NCBI GenBank assembly: GCA_017960905.1
Contig: JAGCYH010000002.1
Location: 1 to 64,000, forward strand
Direction: 5' to 3'
From: Bacteroidales bacterium
GTDB taxonomy: Bacteria > Bacteroidota > Bacteroidia > Bacteroidales > Marinilabiliaceae
DNA length: 64,000 bases
Of the stretch, positions 7,860-16,401 are shown piece by piece (positions within the stretch are counted from its first letter, which is position 1; every line of letters begins with the position of its first letter). Made by a program: the position numbers and the translations under genes. Under the pieces are notes generated by a model that saw nothing but the letters and a program-made list of their open reading frames with translations, did no database searches and was not told the origin of the DNA.

Positions 7860-9026
7860 TTAGTACTCGAAAGTGCCAAATTCGCTTTTTATGGTGAGGC
7901 TTGTCTTATCGCTGGCTTCGATTCTGCCTATGATTTGGGCGTCGATGCCGAACGATTTTGAGATCTCTATCACTCGCTGCGCGTTCTTCTCGTCGAGATA
8001 AACTTCGAGACGGTGTCCCATGTTGAATACTTTGTACATCTCCTTCCAGTCGGTGCCGCTTTGCTCTTTTATGGTGCGGAAGAGTGGCGGGATAGGGAAT
8101 AGATTGTCTTTTATAACATGCACATTTTCAACAAAATGCAGCACTTTTGTCTGCGCGCCGCCCGAGCAGTGCACCATGCCGTGTATGTCGGGGCGCAATT
8201 CGTCGAGCAGTTTCTTGACCACAGGCGCGTAAGTGCGTGTGGGCGAGAGCACCAGCTTGCCGGCGTCGAGAGGCGAGCCTTCGACGGCATCGGTAAGTTT
8301 GAGGTTGCCCGAGTAGATGAGGTCGTCGGGTACGGCGGCGTCGTAGCTTTCGGGATATTTTTTTGCCAAATATTTGGCAAAAACATCATGTCGGGCGCTG
8401 GTGAGGCCGTTTGAACCCATGCCGCCGTTGTATTCTTTCTCGTAAGTTGCCTTGCCGTACGAGGCAAGGCCAACGATAACATCGCCCGGGCGTATGTTCG
8501 CGTTGTTGATGACGTCGCTACGTTTCATGCGGCAAGTCACTGTGCTGTCGACGATTATGGTGCGCACAAGGTCGCCCACGTCGGCTGTTTCGCCGCCTGT
8601 GGCGTAAACGCCGACGCCCATCTGACGCAGTTCGGCCAGGAGCTCGTCGGTGCCGTTGATGATGGCCGAAATAACTTCGCCTGGCACAAGCAGTTTGTTG
8701 CGCCCTATTGTGCTCGACACCAATATGTTATCGACAGCACCCACACAGAGCAGGTCGTCGATGTTCATGATGAGCGCGTCCTGCGCTATGCCTTTCCATA
8801 CCGAGAGGTCGCCAGTCTCTTTCCAGTAGAGATAGGCAAGGCTCGATTTCGTGCCGGCGCCGTCGGCGTGCATGATGTTGCAGTATTCGGGGTCGCCGCC
8901 CAAAATGTCGGGTATGATTTTGCAGAATGCTTTGGGATACAGACCTTTATCTATATTCTTGATAGCGTTGTGAACGTCTTCTTTTGAGGCCGAGACCCCA
9001 CGTAAATTATATCTTTCAGAACTCAC
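7860..9026 (-). CDS. purM: phosphoribosylformylglycinamidine cyclo-ligase (AIR synthase)
   Basis: 388 aa, in the longer Bacteroidetes form. Recognisable blocks are HADGAGTKSSLAYLYW (ATP/substrate loop), QDALIMNIDDLLCVGA, TGGETADVGDLVRTI, GDVIVGLASYGKATYEKEYNGGMGSNGLTSAR and HCSGGAQTKVLHF. It performs the ATP-dependent closure of FGAM to aminoimidazole ribotide in purine synthesis. First gene of the purM-prfA-cysK operon, with a -7 box 34 bp upstream and divergent from recR. Confidence 0.93.
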   Translation of the reverse strand: MSSERYNLRGVSASKEDVHNAIKNIDKGLYPKAFCKIIPDILGGDPEYCNIMHADGAGTKSSLAYLYWKETGDLSVWKGIAQDALIMNIDDLLCVGAVDNILVSSTIGRNKLLVPGEVISAIINGTDELLAELRQMGVGVYATGGETADVGDLVRTIIVDSTVTCRMKRSDVINNANIRPGDVIVGLASYGKATYEKEYNGGMGSNGLTSARHDVFAKYLAKKYPESYDAAVPDDLIYSGNLKLTDAVEGSPLDAGKLVLSPTRTYAPVVKKLLDELRPDIHGMVHCSGGAQTKVLHFVENVHVIKDNLFPIPPLFRTIKEQSGTDWKEMYKVFNMGHRLEVYLDEKNAQRVIEISKSFGIDAQIIGRIEASDKTSLTIKSEFGTFEY

Positions 9027-9059
9027 GAGGTTTGAATTTTATCGGTTTAAATATGGTTG

Positions 9060-9067
9060 CAAAGATA
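9060..9067 (-). promoter_or_regulatory. promoter -7 box for purM operon
   Basis: On the minus strand the bases read TATCTTTG, a full match to TAnnTTTG, 34 bp before the purM ATG. No clear -33 TTG at standard spacing. Confidence 0.65.
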
Positions 9068-9130
9068 ATAAAATTACCGTTTGTTCGATTCTTTTAGCGA
9101 AACATAAGCCGATGCGAGCAAAAAAATAAC

Positions 9131-9138
9131 TACATTTG
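9131..9138 (+). promoter_or_regulatory. promoter -7 box for recR, nearly leaderless
   Basis: TACATTTG ends only 6 nt before the recR ATG at 9145. With the start point usually a few nt after the box, the transcript would begin at or within 1-2 nt of the ATG. It also excludes the in-frame TTG at 9136 as a start codon. Confidence 0.6.
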
Positions 9139-9144
9139 CAAGCT

Positions 9145-9774
9145 ATGAATGAGAGTCAATATTCGTCGCGTCTGCTCGACAATGCAGTATGTCAGTTCGC
9201 CACTTTGCCAGGCATAGGCCGCAAGACGGCCTTGCGGCTCGTCTTGCATTTGCTGCGTGAGGACAAAGACGATGTCGCGCAGTTTGTCGAAGCTGTGCGC
9301 GCCGTTCGCAACGACATTCACTACTGCCAAGTGTGCCACAATGTGTCGGATACCGACATTTGCGAGATATGCTCAAACGCGGCTCGCAACCACAGGCTGA
9401 TATGTGTGGTGGAGTCGGTCCGCGATGTAATGGCCATCGAAAACACACGCCAGTACACCGGCATTTACCATGTGCTGGGCGGCGTTATCTCACCGATGGA
9501 CGGTGTGGGGCCTAACGACCTGAATATCGACTCGCTCGAAGCTAAAGTGGCTGCAGGCGAAGCCGATGAGGTGATTCTGGCGCTCAGCACTACCATGGAG
9601 GGCGACACCACGAATTATTATCTCTACAAGCGAATAGCCAAATACGGCGTGCCGGTTACTACTATTGCCCGCGGCGTTGCCGTGGGCGACGAACTCGAAT
9701 ACGCCGATGAGGTTACCCTCGGCCGCTCGCTCGTAAACCGCATACCTTTCGACACAACTTTGAACATTAGATAA
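9145..9774 (+). CDS. recR: recombination protein RecR
   Basis: 209 aa from the ATG at 9145. Helix-hairpin-helix [17 protein letters not shown], a C4 zinc finger ([17 protein letters not shown]) and a Toprim domain ([37 protein letters not shown]). RecR acts with RecO/RecF in loading RecA at gapped DNA. It may lead the short chain 9145-13232, in which genes are 7 bp apart or overlapping. Confidence 0.96.
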   Translation: MNESQYSSRLLDNAVCQFATLPGIGRKTALRLVLHLLREDKDDVAQFVEAVRAVRNDIHYCQVCHNVSDTDICEICSNAARNHRLICVVESVRDVMAIENTRQYTGIYHVLGGVISPMDGVGPNDLNIDSLEAKVAAGEADEVILALSTTMEGDTTNYYLYKRIAKYGVPVTTIARGVAVGDELEYADEVTLGRSLVNRIPFDTTLNIR

Positions 9775-9781
9775 ACAATAT

Positions 9782-10204
9782 ATGGAACAGATAATCAAGC
9801 GTTTGCGTACTTTTTACTTTCTCTTGTCGATGCCGGCGCCCGTTGTTTTCGCGTTGGCATATTTCACCGCCGAAGCGCCCCTTGTGAGCGAACGGATGCG
9901 TTACATACTTATCGTGGCGCTTTATCTGCTGGCTCTCGTCGTTGTTCCGGTAACATATCATGTACGCCGTAAGGCCGCCAATAAAAGCAATGCGACCGAC
10001 GACGCGCAGCAAACCCAGAAATTCGTGCGAGCATTCAAGATACATACAATTATTCTCAATGTCATTTCGTACCTCTGTAGTGTGTGGTATGTCATCACTG
10101 TCGAAAAGGGTTGTTGCTATATGTTTGCCATCGTTACAGTTATCCTTCTGCTGTCGTATCCGACAGCACAATTCGTATTTCACAAAACCGACGCAAATGC
10201 TTAA
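9782..10204 (+). CDS. small inner-membrane protein, unknown function
   Basis: 140 aa with four predicted membrane helices, about 12-28 (FYFLLSMPAPVVFALAYF), 40-58 (YILIVALYLLALVVVPVTY), 88-106 and 112-131, separated by a basic cytoplasmic loop (HVRRKAANKS). No family recognised. It starts 7 bp after recR and overlaps the next gene by 8 bp, so it is co-translated with the HAD phosphatase. Confidence 0.75.
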   Translation: MEQIIKRLRTFYFLLSMPAPVVFALAYFTAEAPLVSERMRYILIVALYLLALVVVPVTYHVRRKAANKSNATDDAQQTQKFVRAFKIHTIILNVISYLCSVWYVITVEKGCCYMFAIVTVILLLSYPTAQFVFHKTDANA

Positions 10205-10613
10205 AAGACAACTCATAGCGGTCGATTTCGACGGCACAATAGTAGAGGACAAATATCCGGGAATAGGCAACGAGCGGCTTTTCGCTTTTCAGACGCTCAA
10301 AGCGTTGCAGGCGAAAGGTTATCTGCTGATTTTGTGGACTTGCCGCAGCGGCAAATTACTCGACGAGGCCGTCGAGTATTGCCGCCAGAAGGGCATAGAG
10401 TTCTATTCGGTCAATTCTAATTATCCGGGCGAAACCGTTGACGGTGAGGATTTTATGCGAAAGATAGATGCCGACATGTACATCGACGACCGCAACTTCG
10501 GTGGGTTGCCGGGCTGGGGCGAGATTTATCAGACGCTTTGCCCCGAAACGCCTGTCGACTTTAAAAAGAAGAAAAAAGGCTTTTTCAGTAATCTGTTTGG
10601 CAGTGGAGAATAA
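10197..10613 (+). CDS. HAD-superfamily phosphatase (BT0820-like)
   Basis: 138 aa from the ATG at 10197. Motif I VDFDGTIVED carries the nucleophile Asp and acid/base Asp, motif II is ILWTCRSG and motif III/IV ADMYIDDRNFGG. It is a cap-less small HAD hydrolase; the substrate is unknown. The C-terminus is Lys-rich then hydrophobic (KKKKKGFFSNLFG). It overlaps the membrane-protein gene by 8 bp and the glycosyltransferase by 11 bp. Confidence 0.8.
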   Translation: MLKRQLIAVDFDGTIVEDKYPGIGNERLFAFQTLKALQAKGYLLILWTCRSGKLLDEAVEYCRQKGIEFYSVNSNYPGETVDGEDFMRKIDADMYIDDRNFGGLPGWGEIYQTLCPETPVDFKKKKKGFFSNLFGSGE

Positions 10614-11796
10614 TCAGACCGATATATCTGTCGTCATTGTGAGCTATAAGTGCCTCAGCGTCTTGCGAATGGCGCTTGTGGCCATTCGCAACGCCGCAAA
10701 CGGCGTCGACGCTGATATATACGTCGTTGATAACGCTTCGGGTGATGGCACTGTCGAATACTTGAAAAACAATTTCTCGTGGGTCAATGTAATTGAAAAT
10801 AAAGAGAATGTCGGCTTCTCGCGGGCTAATAATCAGGCACTTAGCCAGTGTCGCGGTCGAGTTGTGCTCGTTCTCAACCCCGACACTATTATTCCCCGTT
10901 CGTTTCTGCGCGCCGTTGTCGACCACTTCGACAACGCCAACGGTAAAGGCGCTTTGGGCGTGCAGATGACCGATGGCACAGGAACTTACCTCAAAGAGTC
11001 GAAACGTGGCTATCCGGGCATTTCGGCGTCGTTTTGCAAACTCACTGGATTGTGGCGCTTGGCGCCACAATCGGCACGCTTAAATGCTTATTACGTAGGC
11101 CAATACGGCAAAAATGACGTTTGCCGCGCACCGATACTCTCTGGTGCGTGTATGGCGTTCAGCCATACACTGATGCAGCAGGCGGGCGTGTTCGACGAGA
11201 GCTATTTCATGTACGGCGAAGACATCGACCTCTCGTGGCGTTACAATCTCGCTTCGGATGGCAACGACTATCGCGGCGATATGCAAATTGTTCATTTCAA
11301 AGGAATTAGCACGCCTCGCAGGTTGAGGTATATCAGATACTTTTACAATGCGATGGTGAAATTCGCGCGCCACTACGAATCGCCAAAACATTTCATTCTG
11401 ACAAACATGTTTGTCAGAATTGGCATCTTTTTTGGATATATGTTTGCCTCGGTAAAGTGTCTGATACTTAAGATGTCCGACTGTTTCCACCATTCGCGCA
11501 CGTTGAAGCGCGTAGCGCTGGCAACCGCCGACATTAAGTCGGCGGAGGCGTTTGCCGCGGGTTGCGGCCCGGCGGTGGCCGTCGATACGGTAAGCCTCGA
11601 CACGCTGAGCAAATTGAACCTTTATTCAGCCGTCGTCTTCGATGTTGATGCTGATATAGAGGCAGTTATTGATTTTATGAAGAAAAATAGAAAATCGGTT
11701 CCATTCGGTTTTTACAGTCGGACGGAACAATTTGCGTTCGTTTACGAAAACAACGATTGCAGAGTGATTTTCGATAAAAATAAAACTATTGCGTAA
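10603..11796 (+). CDS. family-2 glycosyltransferase (WbbL/rhamnosyltransferase-like)
   Basis: 397 aa if the GTG at 10603 is used; upstream sequence in this frame is inside the HAD gene. GT-A fold: VVIVSYKCLSVL, YVVDNASGDGT, ENVGFSRANNQAL, the DxD-like LNPDTIIP, and the acceptor-side MYGEDIDLSWR. Membrane-proximal hydrophobic helix near FVRIGIFFGYMFASV. After about residue 300 an extra ~90-residue region (ALATADIKSAEAF ... RVIFDKNKTIA) looks like a Rossmann-type appendage and is not usual for this family. Likely adds a sugar to a lipid-linked or cell-surface glycan. Confidence 0.85.
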   Translation: MENNQTDISVVIVSYKCLSVLRMALVAIRNAANGVDADIYVVDNASGDGTVEYLKNNFSWVNVIENKENVGFSRANNQALSQCRGRVVLVLNPDTIIPRSFLRAVVDHFDNANGKGALGVQMTDGTGTYLKESKRGYPGISASFCKLTGLWRLAPQSARLNAYYVGQYGKNDVCRAPILSGACMAFSHTLMQQAGVFDESYFMYGEDIDLSWRYNLASDGNDYRGDMQIVHFKGISTPRRLRYIRYFYNAMVKFARHYESPKHFILTNMFVRIGIFFGYMFASVKCLILKMSDCFHHSRTLKRVALATADIKSAEAFAAGCGPAVAVDTVSLDTLSKLNLYSAVVFDVDADIEAVIDFMKKNRKSVPFGFYSRTEQFAFVYENNDCRVIFDKNKTIA

Positions 11797-13232
11797 TGAG
11801 AAAAATATTTGTAATGTTGTGTGTATGTGTTAGTTGCATACTCAACGCACAAGAAAATGTTCTCTCTTCGGAGAAATGCAGCGAGACGATGGCCGCCATT
11901 TATTCGCTCGACGAAGCAAAATTCACAACAAACCTCACTCAGGTTACCGACAAGGCTTTGGCGGCGTATCTGACTGAGTATTGGGCGCTTATGAAATACA
12001 CTTCGGCCAACAACAAGCAGAATTACAAGACATACATGCAAAAAAGCGACGACGCCCTCGATGCCGTCGAAGACCATAAATATGAGTATACTTTGCGAAG
12101 CAACATACTCATACACAGATGTTTGGTTGATATGAGCGAAGGCAATATGCTGAGCGGTGGCATTCAGTTTTGGAAGTCGTACCGCGCCTTCAAAGAGGGC
12201 GAGGAGAAATACCCGAACTACGACGGGCAGCTTATGCTGCGCGGCATCTACAACATTCTGCTATCGCAAATACCCGATAAATGGCGCGGACTGGCCGGCT
12301 TTTTCGGCTTTGGCAAGGGCGACCTCAAAAAGGGTTTCGAACAGATTTCGGCCTATCGCGAGAAGGTGAAAAATGTTGTGGGAGTAGGCGAGGAGTCGCT
12401 TGTGGTGTCGTTTGCCAACTTCTTCCTCTCGCAGGAACAGACCGTGAGCGCCGAGATGGCAACAGCCATGAAGTCGAGCAAGTCGCCGCTCGTGCTCTAC
12501 GCCTATCTGCTCAGCATGGGGCGCAAACAACGTGGCGCCGAAGCTGATGAGGTTTTGCAATCGATTGACAGCAAGCTATTTACTACATTTCCGCTGCTTT
12601 ATCAGCAGAAGTCGAAATTTGCGCTTCGGCGTCTCGACGCCGACAACTGCATCACGTATGCCGACAAGTTCTTGCGCATTTACAAAGGAATAGCCTGTCT
12701 CAACGACGCTTATCTGCTCAAGGGTTACGCATATCTGCTCAAGGGCGATGCGGCTCAGGCACAGCAGTTTGGCGACAAATGTGCGGCAATGTCGGCATCG
12801 TCCGATGTCGACAAGCGCACGCAGGCCGATGCCAAGCGCATGGCCATCACCGACGTGGAGATGCTCAAGGCGCGCATGCAGTTTGAGTACGGCAATTTCA
12901 GCGAGTCGCGTAAGATTTTGGCGTCGATGACGCCAAAACCGTCCGACATTTTAGAGTATCATTTCCGCATCGGCCGTGCCGAAGACATGATGGGCAACCG
13001 CGCCGCCGCCAACAAATCGTATCAGCAGGTTGTTAGCCTGTCGGGCAACGACAAGCGCTACTTTGGCCCGTATGCCGCTGTATATCAGGCCGAAATAAAG
13101 ATGAAGGCTGGCGACAAAGCCGCCGCCAAACAGCTCTTGGCGAAGGCCAAGAGCATGAACAATGGCGAGTTCAGCAAGGAGATAGATCAGCGCATTGCCA
13201 TCGACTTGCGCACTATCGAAGAGCAGCAGTAA
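11796..13232 (+). CDS. secreted TPR-type protein
   Basis: 478 aa. N-terminal signal peptide (MRKIFVMLCVCVSCILNAQ, cleavage after NAQ) and then an all-helical repeat protein with TPR-like pairs, for example DAYLLKGYAYLLKGDAAQAQQF and YHFRIGRAEDMMGNRAAANKSYQQVVSL. Probably periplasmic, a scaffold rather than an enzyme. Its ATG overlaps the stop of the glycosyltransferase (TAATG). It ends 20 bp before a bidirectional terminator. Confidence 0.8.
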   Translation: MRKIFVMLCVCVSCILNAQENVLSSEKCSETMAAIYSLDEAKFTTNLTQVTDKALAAYLTEYWALMKYTSANNKQNYKTYMQKSDDALDAVEDHKYEYTLRSNILIHRCLVDMSEGNMLSGGIQFWKSYRAFKEGEEKYPNYDGQLMLRGIYNILLSQIPDKWRGLAGFFGFGKGDLKKGFEQISAYREKVKNVVGVGEESLVVSFANFFLSQEQTVSAEMATAMKSSKSPLVLYAYLLSMGRKQRGAEADEVLQSIDSKLFTTFPLLYQQKSKFALRRLDADNCITYADKFLRIYKGIACLNDAYLLKGYAYLLKGDAAQAQQFGDKCAAMSASSDVDKRTQADAKRMAITDVEMLKARMQFEYGNFSESRKILASMTPKPSDILEYHFRIGRAEDMMGNRAAANKSYQQVVSLSGNDKRYFGPYAAVYQAEIKMKAGDKAAAKQLLAKAKSMNNGEFSKEIDQRIAIDLRTIEEQQ

Positions 13233-13251
13233 CAGGTTGATTATAATGCAC

Positions 13252-13285
13252 AAAAAAAACGCTCAACATTGTTGAGCGTTTTTTT
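13252..13285. terminator. bidirectional terminator
   Basis: Perfect 10-bp stem AACGCTCAAC/GTTGAGCGTT with A-run on the left and T-run on the right. It serves the TPR gene on the plus strand and rpsO on the minus strand. Confidence 0.9.
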
Positions 13286-13308
13286 GTTTTACAGAAGCTG
13301 TAATTGGT

Positions 13309-13578
13309 TTACTTACGCAAACCGAGTTTCTCAATAATTGCGCGATAACGGTTGATGTCTCTCTTTTTGAGATAATCAAGCAAGCTGCGGCGCTGGCCGA
13401 CGAGCTTCTTCATCGCATAACTTGTACTCTTATCCTTCTTGTTCAACTTCAAGTGGTCAGTCAAACGTGAAATACGGTATGAAAACAATGCTATCTGGCT
13501 TTCTGCAGAACCAGTGTCAGTGTTAGACTTTCCGTACTCACCGAAGATTTCTTGCTTCTTTTCTTTTGTCAAGTACAT
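13309..13578 (-). CDS. rpsO: 30S ribosomal protein S15
   Basis: 89 aa, exactly the family length. Conserved blocks: SNTDTGSAESQIALFSYRIS, LTDHLKLNKKDKS, MKKLVGQRRSLLDYLKK and YRAIIEKLGLRK. Binds 16S rRNA in the platform of the small subunit. Monocistronic, with its own promoter upstream and the shared terminator downstream. Confidence 0.98.
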   Translation of the reverse strand: MYLTKEKKQEIFGEYGKSNTDTGSAESQIALFSYRISRLTDHLKLNKKDKSTSYAMKKLVGQRRSLLDYLKKRDINRYRAIIEKLGLRK

Positions 13579-13604
13579 AATTGTATGTTTTTAATTTTGC
13601 GGTG

Positions 13605-13612
13605 CAAAGGTA
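13605..13612 (-). promoter_or_regulatory. promoter -7 box for rpsO
   Basis: Minus strand TACCTTTG, matching TAnnTTTG, 27 bp before the rpsO ATG. Confidence 0.65.
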
Positions 13613-13639
13613 GTTACTTTTTTCTCTCCCACCAAATTA

Positions 13640-14377
13640 TTATTCCGAAAAATCGTCAATATTTGCAATTGTGTGGTAGACGTTTGTAACGTCCTCATCT
13701 TCTTCGAGTTTGCTGAGCAGTTTCTCTATCGATGAGTATTCTTCGGCGGTTATCTCCTTTGTTTCGGTAGGTATGCGGTCGAATTCAGCGCTTGCTATTT
13801 CGAACTCGTTGTCTTCCAGGTATTTCTGAATGTCACCGAACGAAGCGAAGTCGCCGTAGATGTTTATCAGGTTTTCCTCTTCATCGAGGAAAACTTCCGA
13901 CACGCCATAGTCGATGAGTTCGAGTTCGAGCTCTTCGAGGTCGAGGCCTTCTTTGTTTTTAACTTTGAAAATACATTTGTGTTCGAACATGTATTCTACC
14001 GAGCCCGAAGTGCCGAGTGAGCCGCCGAATTTGTTGAAGTAGCTGCGCACGTTGGCCACGGTGCGTGTGGTGTTGTCGGTAGCGGCTTCGACCATGATGG
14101 CTATGCCGTGCGGGGCGCGGCCTTCGTAAACCACTTCCTTATAGTCAGTTTGCTCTTTGCTGGTGGCTTTCTTTATAGCGCGCTCAACGTTCTCTTTAGG
14201 CATGTTGGCTGCCTTTGCGTTCTGTATAAGCATACGCAGTTTCGAGTTCCCGTGAGGGTCGGCACCGCCGGCTTTCACTGCTATGATAATCTCTTTACCG
14301 AGTTTGGTAAATGTTTTTGCCATGTTGCCCCAACGTTTCAGTTTGCGGGCTTTTCGATATTCAAACGCACGTCCCAT
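13640..14377 (-). CDS. YebC/PmpR family protein (TACO1 type)
   Basis: 245 aa from the ATG at 14377 (MGRAFEYRKARKLKRWGNMAKTF). The open frame extends further upstream but crosses the promoter at 14427-14434. Signature blocks: KAGGADPHGNSKLRMLIQNAKAANMPKENVERAIKK, YEGRAPHGIAIMVEAATDN and FNKFGGSLGTSGSVEYMF. Family members have been described as transcriptional regulators and, more recently, as ribosome-associated factors that relieve stalling; which applies here cannot be told. Confidence 0.93.
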   Translation of the reverse strand: MGRAFEYRKARKLKRWGNMAKTFTKLGKEIIIAVKAGGADPHGNSKLRMLIQNAKAANMPKENVERAIKKATSKEQTDYKEVVYEGRAPHGIAIMVEAATDNTTRTVANVRSYFNKFGGSLGTSGSVEYMFEHKCIFKVKNKEGLDLEELELELIDYGVSEVFLDEEENLINIYGDFASFGDIQKYLEDNEFEIASAEFDRIPTETKEITAEEYSSIEKLLSKLEEDEDVTNVYHTIANIDDFSE

Positions 14378-14426
14378 AGTACGAAGTGTTTTTTTTGTGT
14401 TATTGTTTCTGTTTTTTTTGCGAGTG

Positions 14427-14434
14427 CAAAGATA
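14427..14434 (-). promoter_or_regulatory. promoter -7 box for the YebC gene
   Basis: Minus strand TATCTTTG, 50 bp before the chosen ATG, with a TTG (complement of 14456-14458) 21 bp further upstream. This supports the MGRAF start. Confidence 0.65.
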
Positions 14435-14487
14435 ATATGAATTTGTAAAATGCCACAATCAGAAATAAAAATCATTCGCTTAGCGTG

Positions 14488-14913
14488 TTATTCGCCTTTG
14501 GGGTTCGGTCCCCATTTGTTCTCGCCCGGTTGGCTGTCGGTGCAAAGGAATACCAAGAGGATGATGCCACCGACGAAAGGAACCAGCGATATGAAATACC
14601 ACCAGCCGGAGCGTCCCGTGTCGTGCAGTCGTCGTACGATAACTGCTAATCCGGGTATAATTACGGCCAGAGCAAAAATGCCCATCAGGGCTAACAGTCC
14701 GAAGCCTATGTACATTTGTGGCCGCGACAAGGTTAATACAAGTAACACGCCTGGTATGTATACCACAATCTCTACAAGGATGTTGAACAATACAAAGAAC
14801 CAATATTCAGAGCGGCGCGCACGGCCCGTGAATGTGGCGTATTTGCTAAAACATGATTTCACGGCAGTCGTAAATCCCATTTGCGAGTAGCCATTTATTT
14901 GTTCGTTTTCCAT
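14488..14913 (-). CDS. DUF805 family membrane protein
   Basis: 141 aa. N-terminal amphipathic block CFSKYATFTGRARRSEYWFF, characteristic of DUF805, then hydrophobic helices at about 38-55 (LFNILVEIVVYIPGVLLVLTL), 70-92 (IGFGLLALMGIFALAVIIPGLAVI) and 105-122 after the conserved RRLHDTGRSGWWYF, and a polar tail ending ENKWGPNPKGE. Inner-membrane protein of unknown function. Own promoter upstream. Confidence 0.88.
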   Translation of the reverse strand: MENEQINGYSQMGFTTAVKSCFSKYATFTGRARRSEYWFFVLFNILVEIVVYIPGVLLVLTLSRPQMYIGFGLLALMGIFALAVIIPGLAVIVRRLHDTGRSGWWYFISLVPFVGGIILLVFLCTDSQPGENKWGPNPKGE

Positions 14914-14938
14914 TTGTTTTTATTCTGTTACGTTTTCC

Positions 14939-14946
14939 CAAAGATA
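14939..14946 (-). promoter_or_regulatory. promoter -7 box for the DUF805 gene
   Basis: Minus strand TATCTTTG, 25 bp before the DUF805 ATG. Confidence 0.6.
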
Positions 14947-14958
14947 CAAAAAAAATAA

Positions 14959-15546
14959 TTACTTGTTAGGCAAGTCGATTTTTTCGAGTTCGGGGGCAAT
15001 CTCCTCCATTTGGCGGTAAAAGTCCTCGCCGAACTTTCTGATAATGGGCTCTTTGAGGAATTTGAAAACCGGCGTGCCGGTTTTCTGTCCGAGTTCGAAA
15101 GCCGGTTTGCAGACGAACCATTCGTGGAAGTTGAGTGCGTCGAAACTCTTGTAATGAGCTATGCGAATGGGATATAGGTGGCACGAGATGGGTTTTTTGA
15201 AACTTATTTTGCCTTCGTAGAAGGCTTTTTCTATGGCGCATTTCCAGGTGCCGTCGGGTTCGCGCAGTGCGTAAACGCACTCGCGCCCGTTGATGATGGG
15301 CGTAACCTTGTCGCCGTCTTGGTCGGTGACCCATTTGCCGTGTTTGGCAATCACTTTGCGGGCTTCGGGGGTGAGCATAGGCTCTACTACTGGGTAAATC
15401 TCTTCGAGCACGACGGTCTCGTCGTCGTCGAGAGGAGCGCCCGAGTCGCCTTCGACGCAGCACTCGCCCTTGCAGCGCGACAGGTCGCAGCAGTATTTGC
15501 GGCGGAAGAGGTCGATGCTAACTATCTTGTCGTCAATCTGTACCAT
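14959..15546 (-). CDS. DUF3109 family putative Fe-S/zinc protein
   Basis: 195 aa from the ATG at 15546 (MVQIDDKIVSIDLF). The alternative ATG 13 codons upstream lies inside the terminator hairpin. Cys-rich N-terminus CCDLSRCKGECCVEGDSGAPLDDDE resembles YkgJ-type CxxxCxxxCC clusters; further Cys in ECVYALREPDGTWKCAIEKAF, ISCHLYPIRI and WFVCKPAF. Typical DUF3109 organisation, function unknown, metal cluster inferred. It has an intrinsic terminator hairpin directly upstream, so it needs its own promoter or terminator read-through. Confidence 0.82.
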   Translation of the reverse strand: MVQIDDKIVSIDLFRRKYCCDLSRCKGECCVEGDSGAPLDDDETVVLEEIYPVVEPMLTPEARKVIAKHGKWVTDQDGDKVTPIINGRECVYALREPDGTWKCAIEKAFYEGKISFKKPISCHLYPIRIAHYKSFDALNFHEWFVCKPAFELGQKTGTPVFKFLKEPIIRKFGEDFYRQMEEIAPELEKIDLPNK

Positions 15547-15555
15547 ACGAAGGGT

Positions 15556-15596
15556 AAAAAAAAGCGCAGGCTGCCCGTAGGGCAACCTGCGCTCGG
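15556..15596 (-). terminator. intrinsic terminator of the MerR-Nif3-zinc ribbon operon
   Basis: Read on the minus strand: stem AGCGCAGGTTGCCC/GGGCAGCCTGCGCT with a 3-nt loop and a following run of T. It lies between the zinc-ribbon gene and the DUF3109 start with only 9 bp to the latter. Confidence 0.85.
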
Positions 15597-15606
15597 AGTG
15601 AGTATG

Positions 15607-16392
15607 TTACTCTTTCTTCTTTTCTTTTTCTTTCGGCGCGTCGATGTCGTTGTCGACGAGGATGCGGCCGCAGTATTCGCACACGATGATTTTCTTGTGG
15701 AGGCAGATGTCGAGCTGTCGTTGCGGCGGTATTTTGTTGAAGCAGCCGCCGCAGGCGTCGCGCTGAACGGTAACAACGGCTAAGCCGTTGTGAGCGTTTT
15801 TGCGTATGCGGTTGAACGCAGTGAGAAGTCTCTCTTCGATCTTCTTGCTTATCTCTTCGGCTTTGGCTTCGAGAACCTCTTCGTCGTGGCGTGTCTCGGC
15901 TATTATCGAGTCGAGCTCACCGCGTTTTACGTCGAGGTCGGCTTTGCGCTCGTCGATTTCGCTGCGAGCATCGTCGGCCATCTCTTTCTTGCGTTTGAGT
16001 TCGGCAGTGTACTCTTTGATGCGTTTCTCGCCCAATTGCTTCTCAAGGTTCTGGAACTCAATCTCTTTCGAGATAGCGTCGAACTCTCGGTTGTTGCGTA
16101 CTGAGTTTTGCTGCGTTTCGTATTTTTTGATGGCGATATCAGCATCTTTGATTTCGTTTTTCTTTGTTGCTATCGCATCATTGAGTTTTTTCACCTCGGC
16201 TTCGAGGTTTGCTGCGCGGGTTTCAAGACCGGCGATTTCGTCTTCGAGGTCTTGCACTTCGAGAGGCAGTTCGCCTCTGAGTGTGCGGATCTTGTCGATT
16301 TCTGAGTTGACTTTCTGCAACTCGTAGAGAGCTCTAAGTTTCTCTTCTATCGACAGTTCCTTGTCGGCTGCTACGGTTTTTTTAGTTGCCAT
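15607..16392 (-). CDS. coiled-coil zinc-ribbon protein (C4, CdsZ/DUF164 type)
   Basis: 261 aa. Long antiparallel coiled coil (about residues 15-190, rich in Glu/Lys/Asp: LEDEIAGLETRAANLEAEVKK) followed by a C4 zinc ribbon: CGGCFNKIPPQRQLDI and CEYCGRILVDND. A Lys/Glu tail ends the protein. Such proteins may bridge nucleic acid or partner proteins; role unknown. It follows the Nif3-family gene by 9 bp, a pairing I recall as common in Bacteroidetes. Confidence 0.88.
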   Translation of the reverse strand: MATKKTVAADKELSIEEKLRALYELQKVNSEIDKIRTLRGELPLEVQDLEDEIAGLETRAANLEAEVKKLNDAIATKKNEIKDADIAIKKYETQQNSVRNNREFDAISKEIEFQNLEKQLGEKRIKEYTAELKRKKEMADDARSEIDERKADLDVKRGELDSIIAETRHDEEVLEAKAEEISKKIEERLLTAFNRIRKNAHNGLAVVTVQRDACGGCFNKIPPQRQLDICLHKKIIVCEYCGRILVDNDIDAPKEKEKKKE

Positions 16393-16401
16393 ATTATTGT
16401 T

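Noticed and set aside
10468..10602. N-terminal extension of the glycosyltransferase
   Set aside because: Lies within the HAD phosphatase gene; the GT fold begins right after the GTG at 10603.
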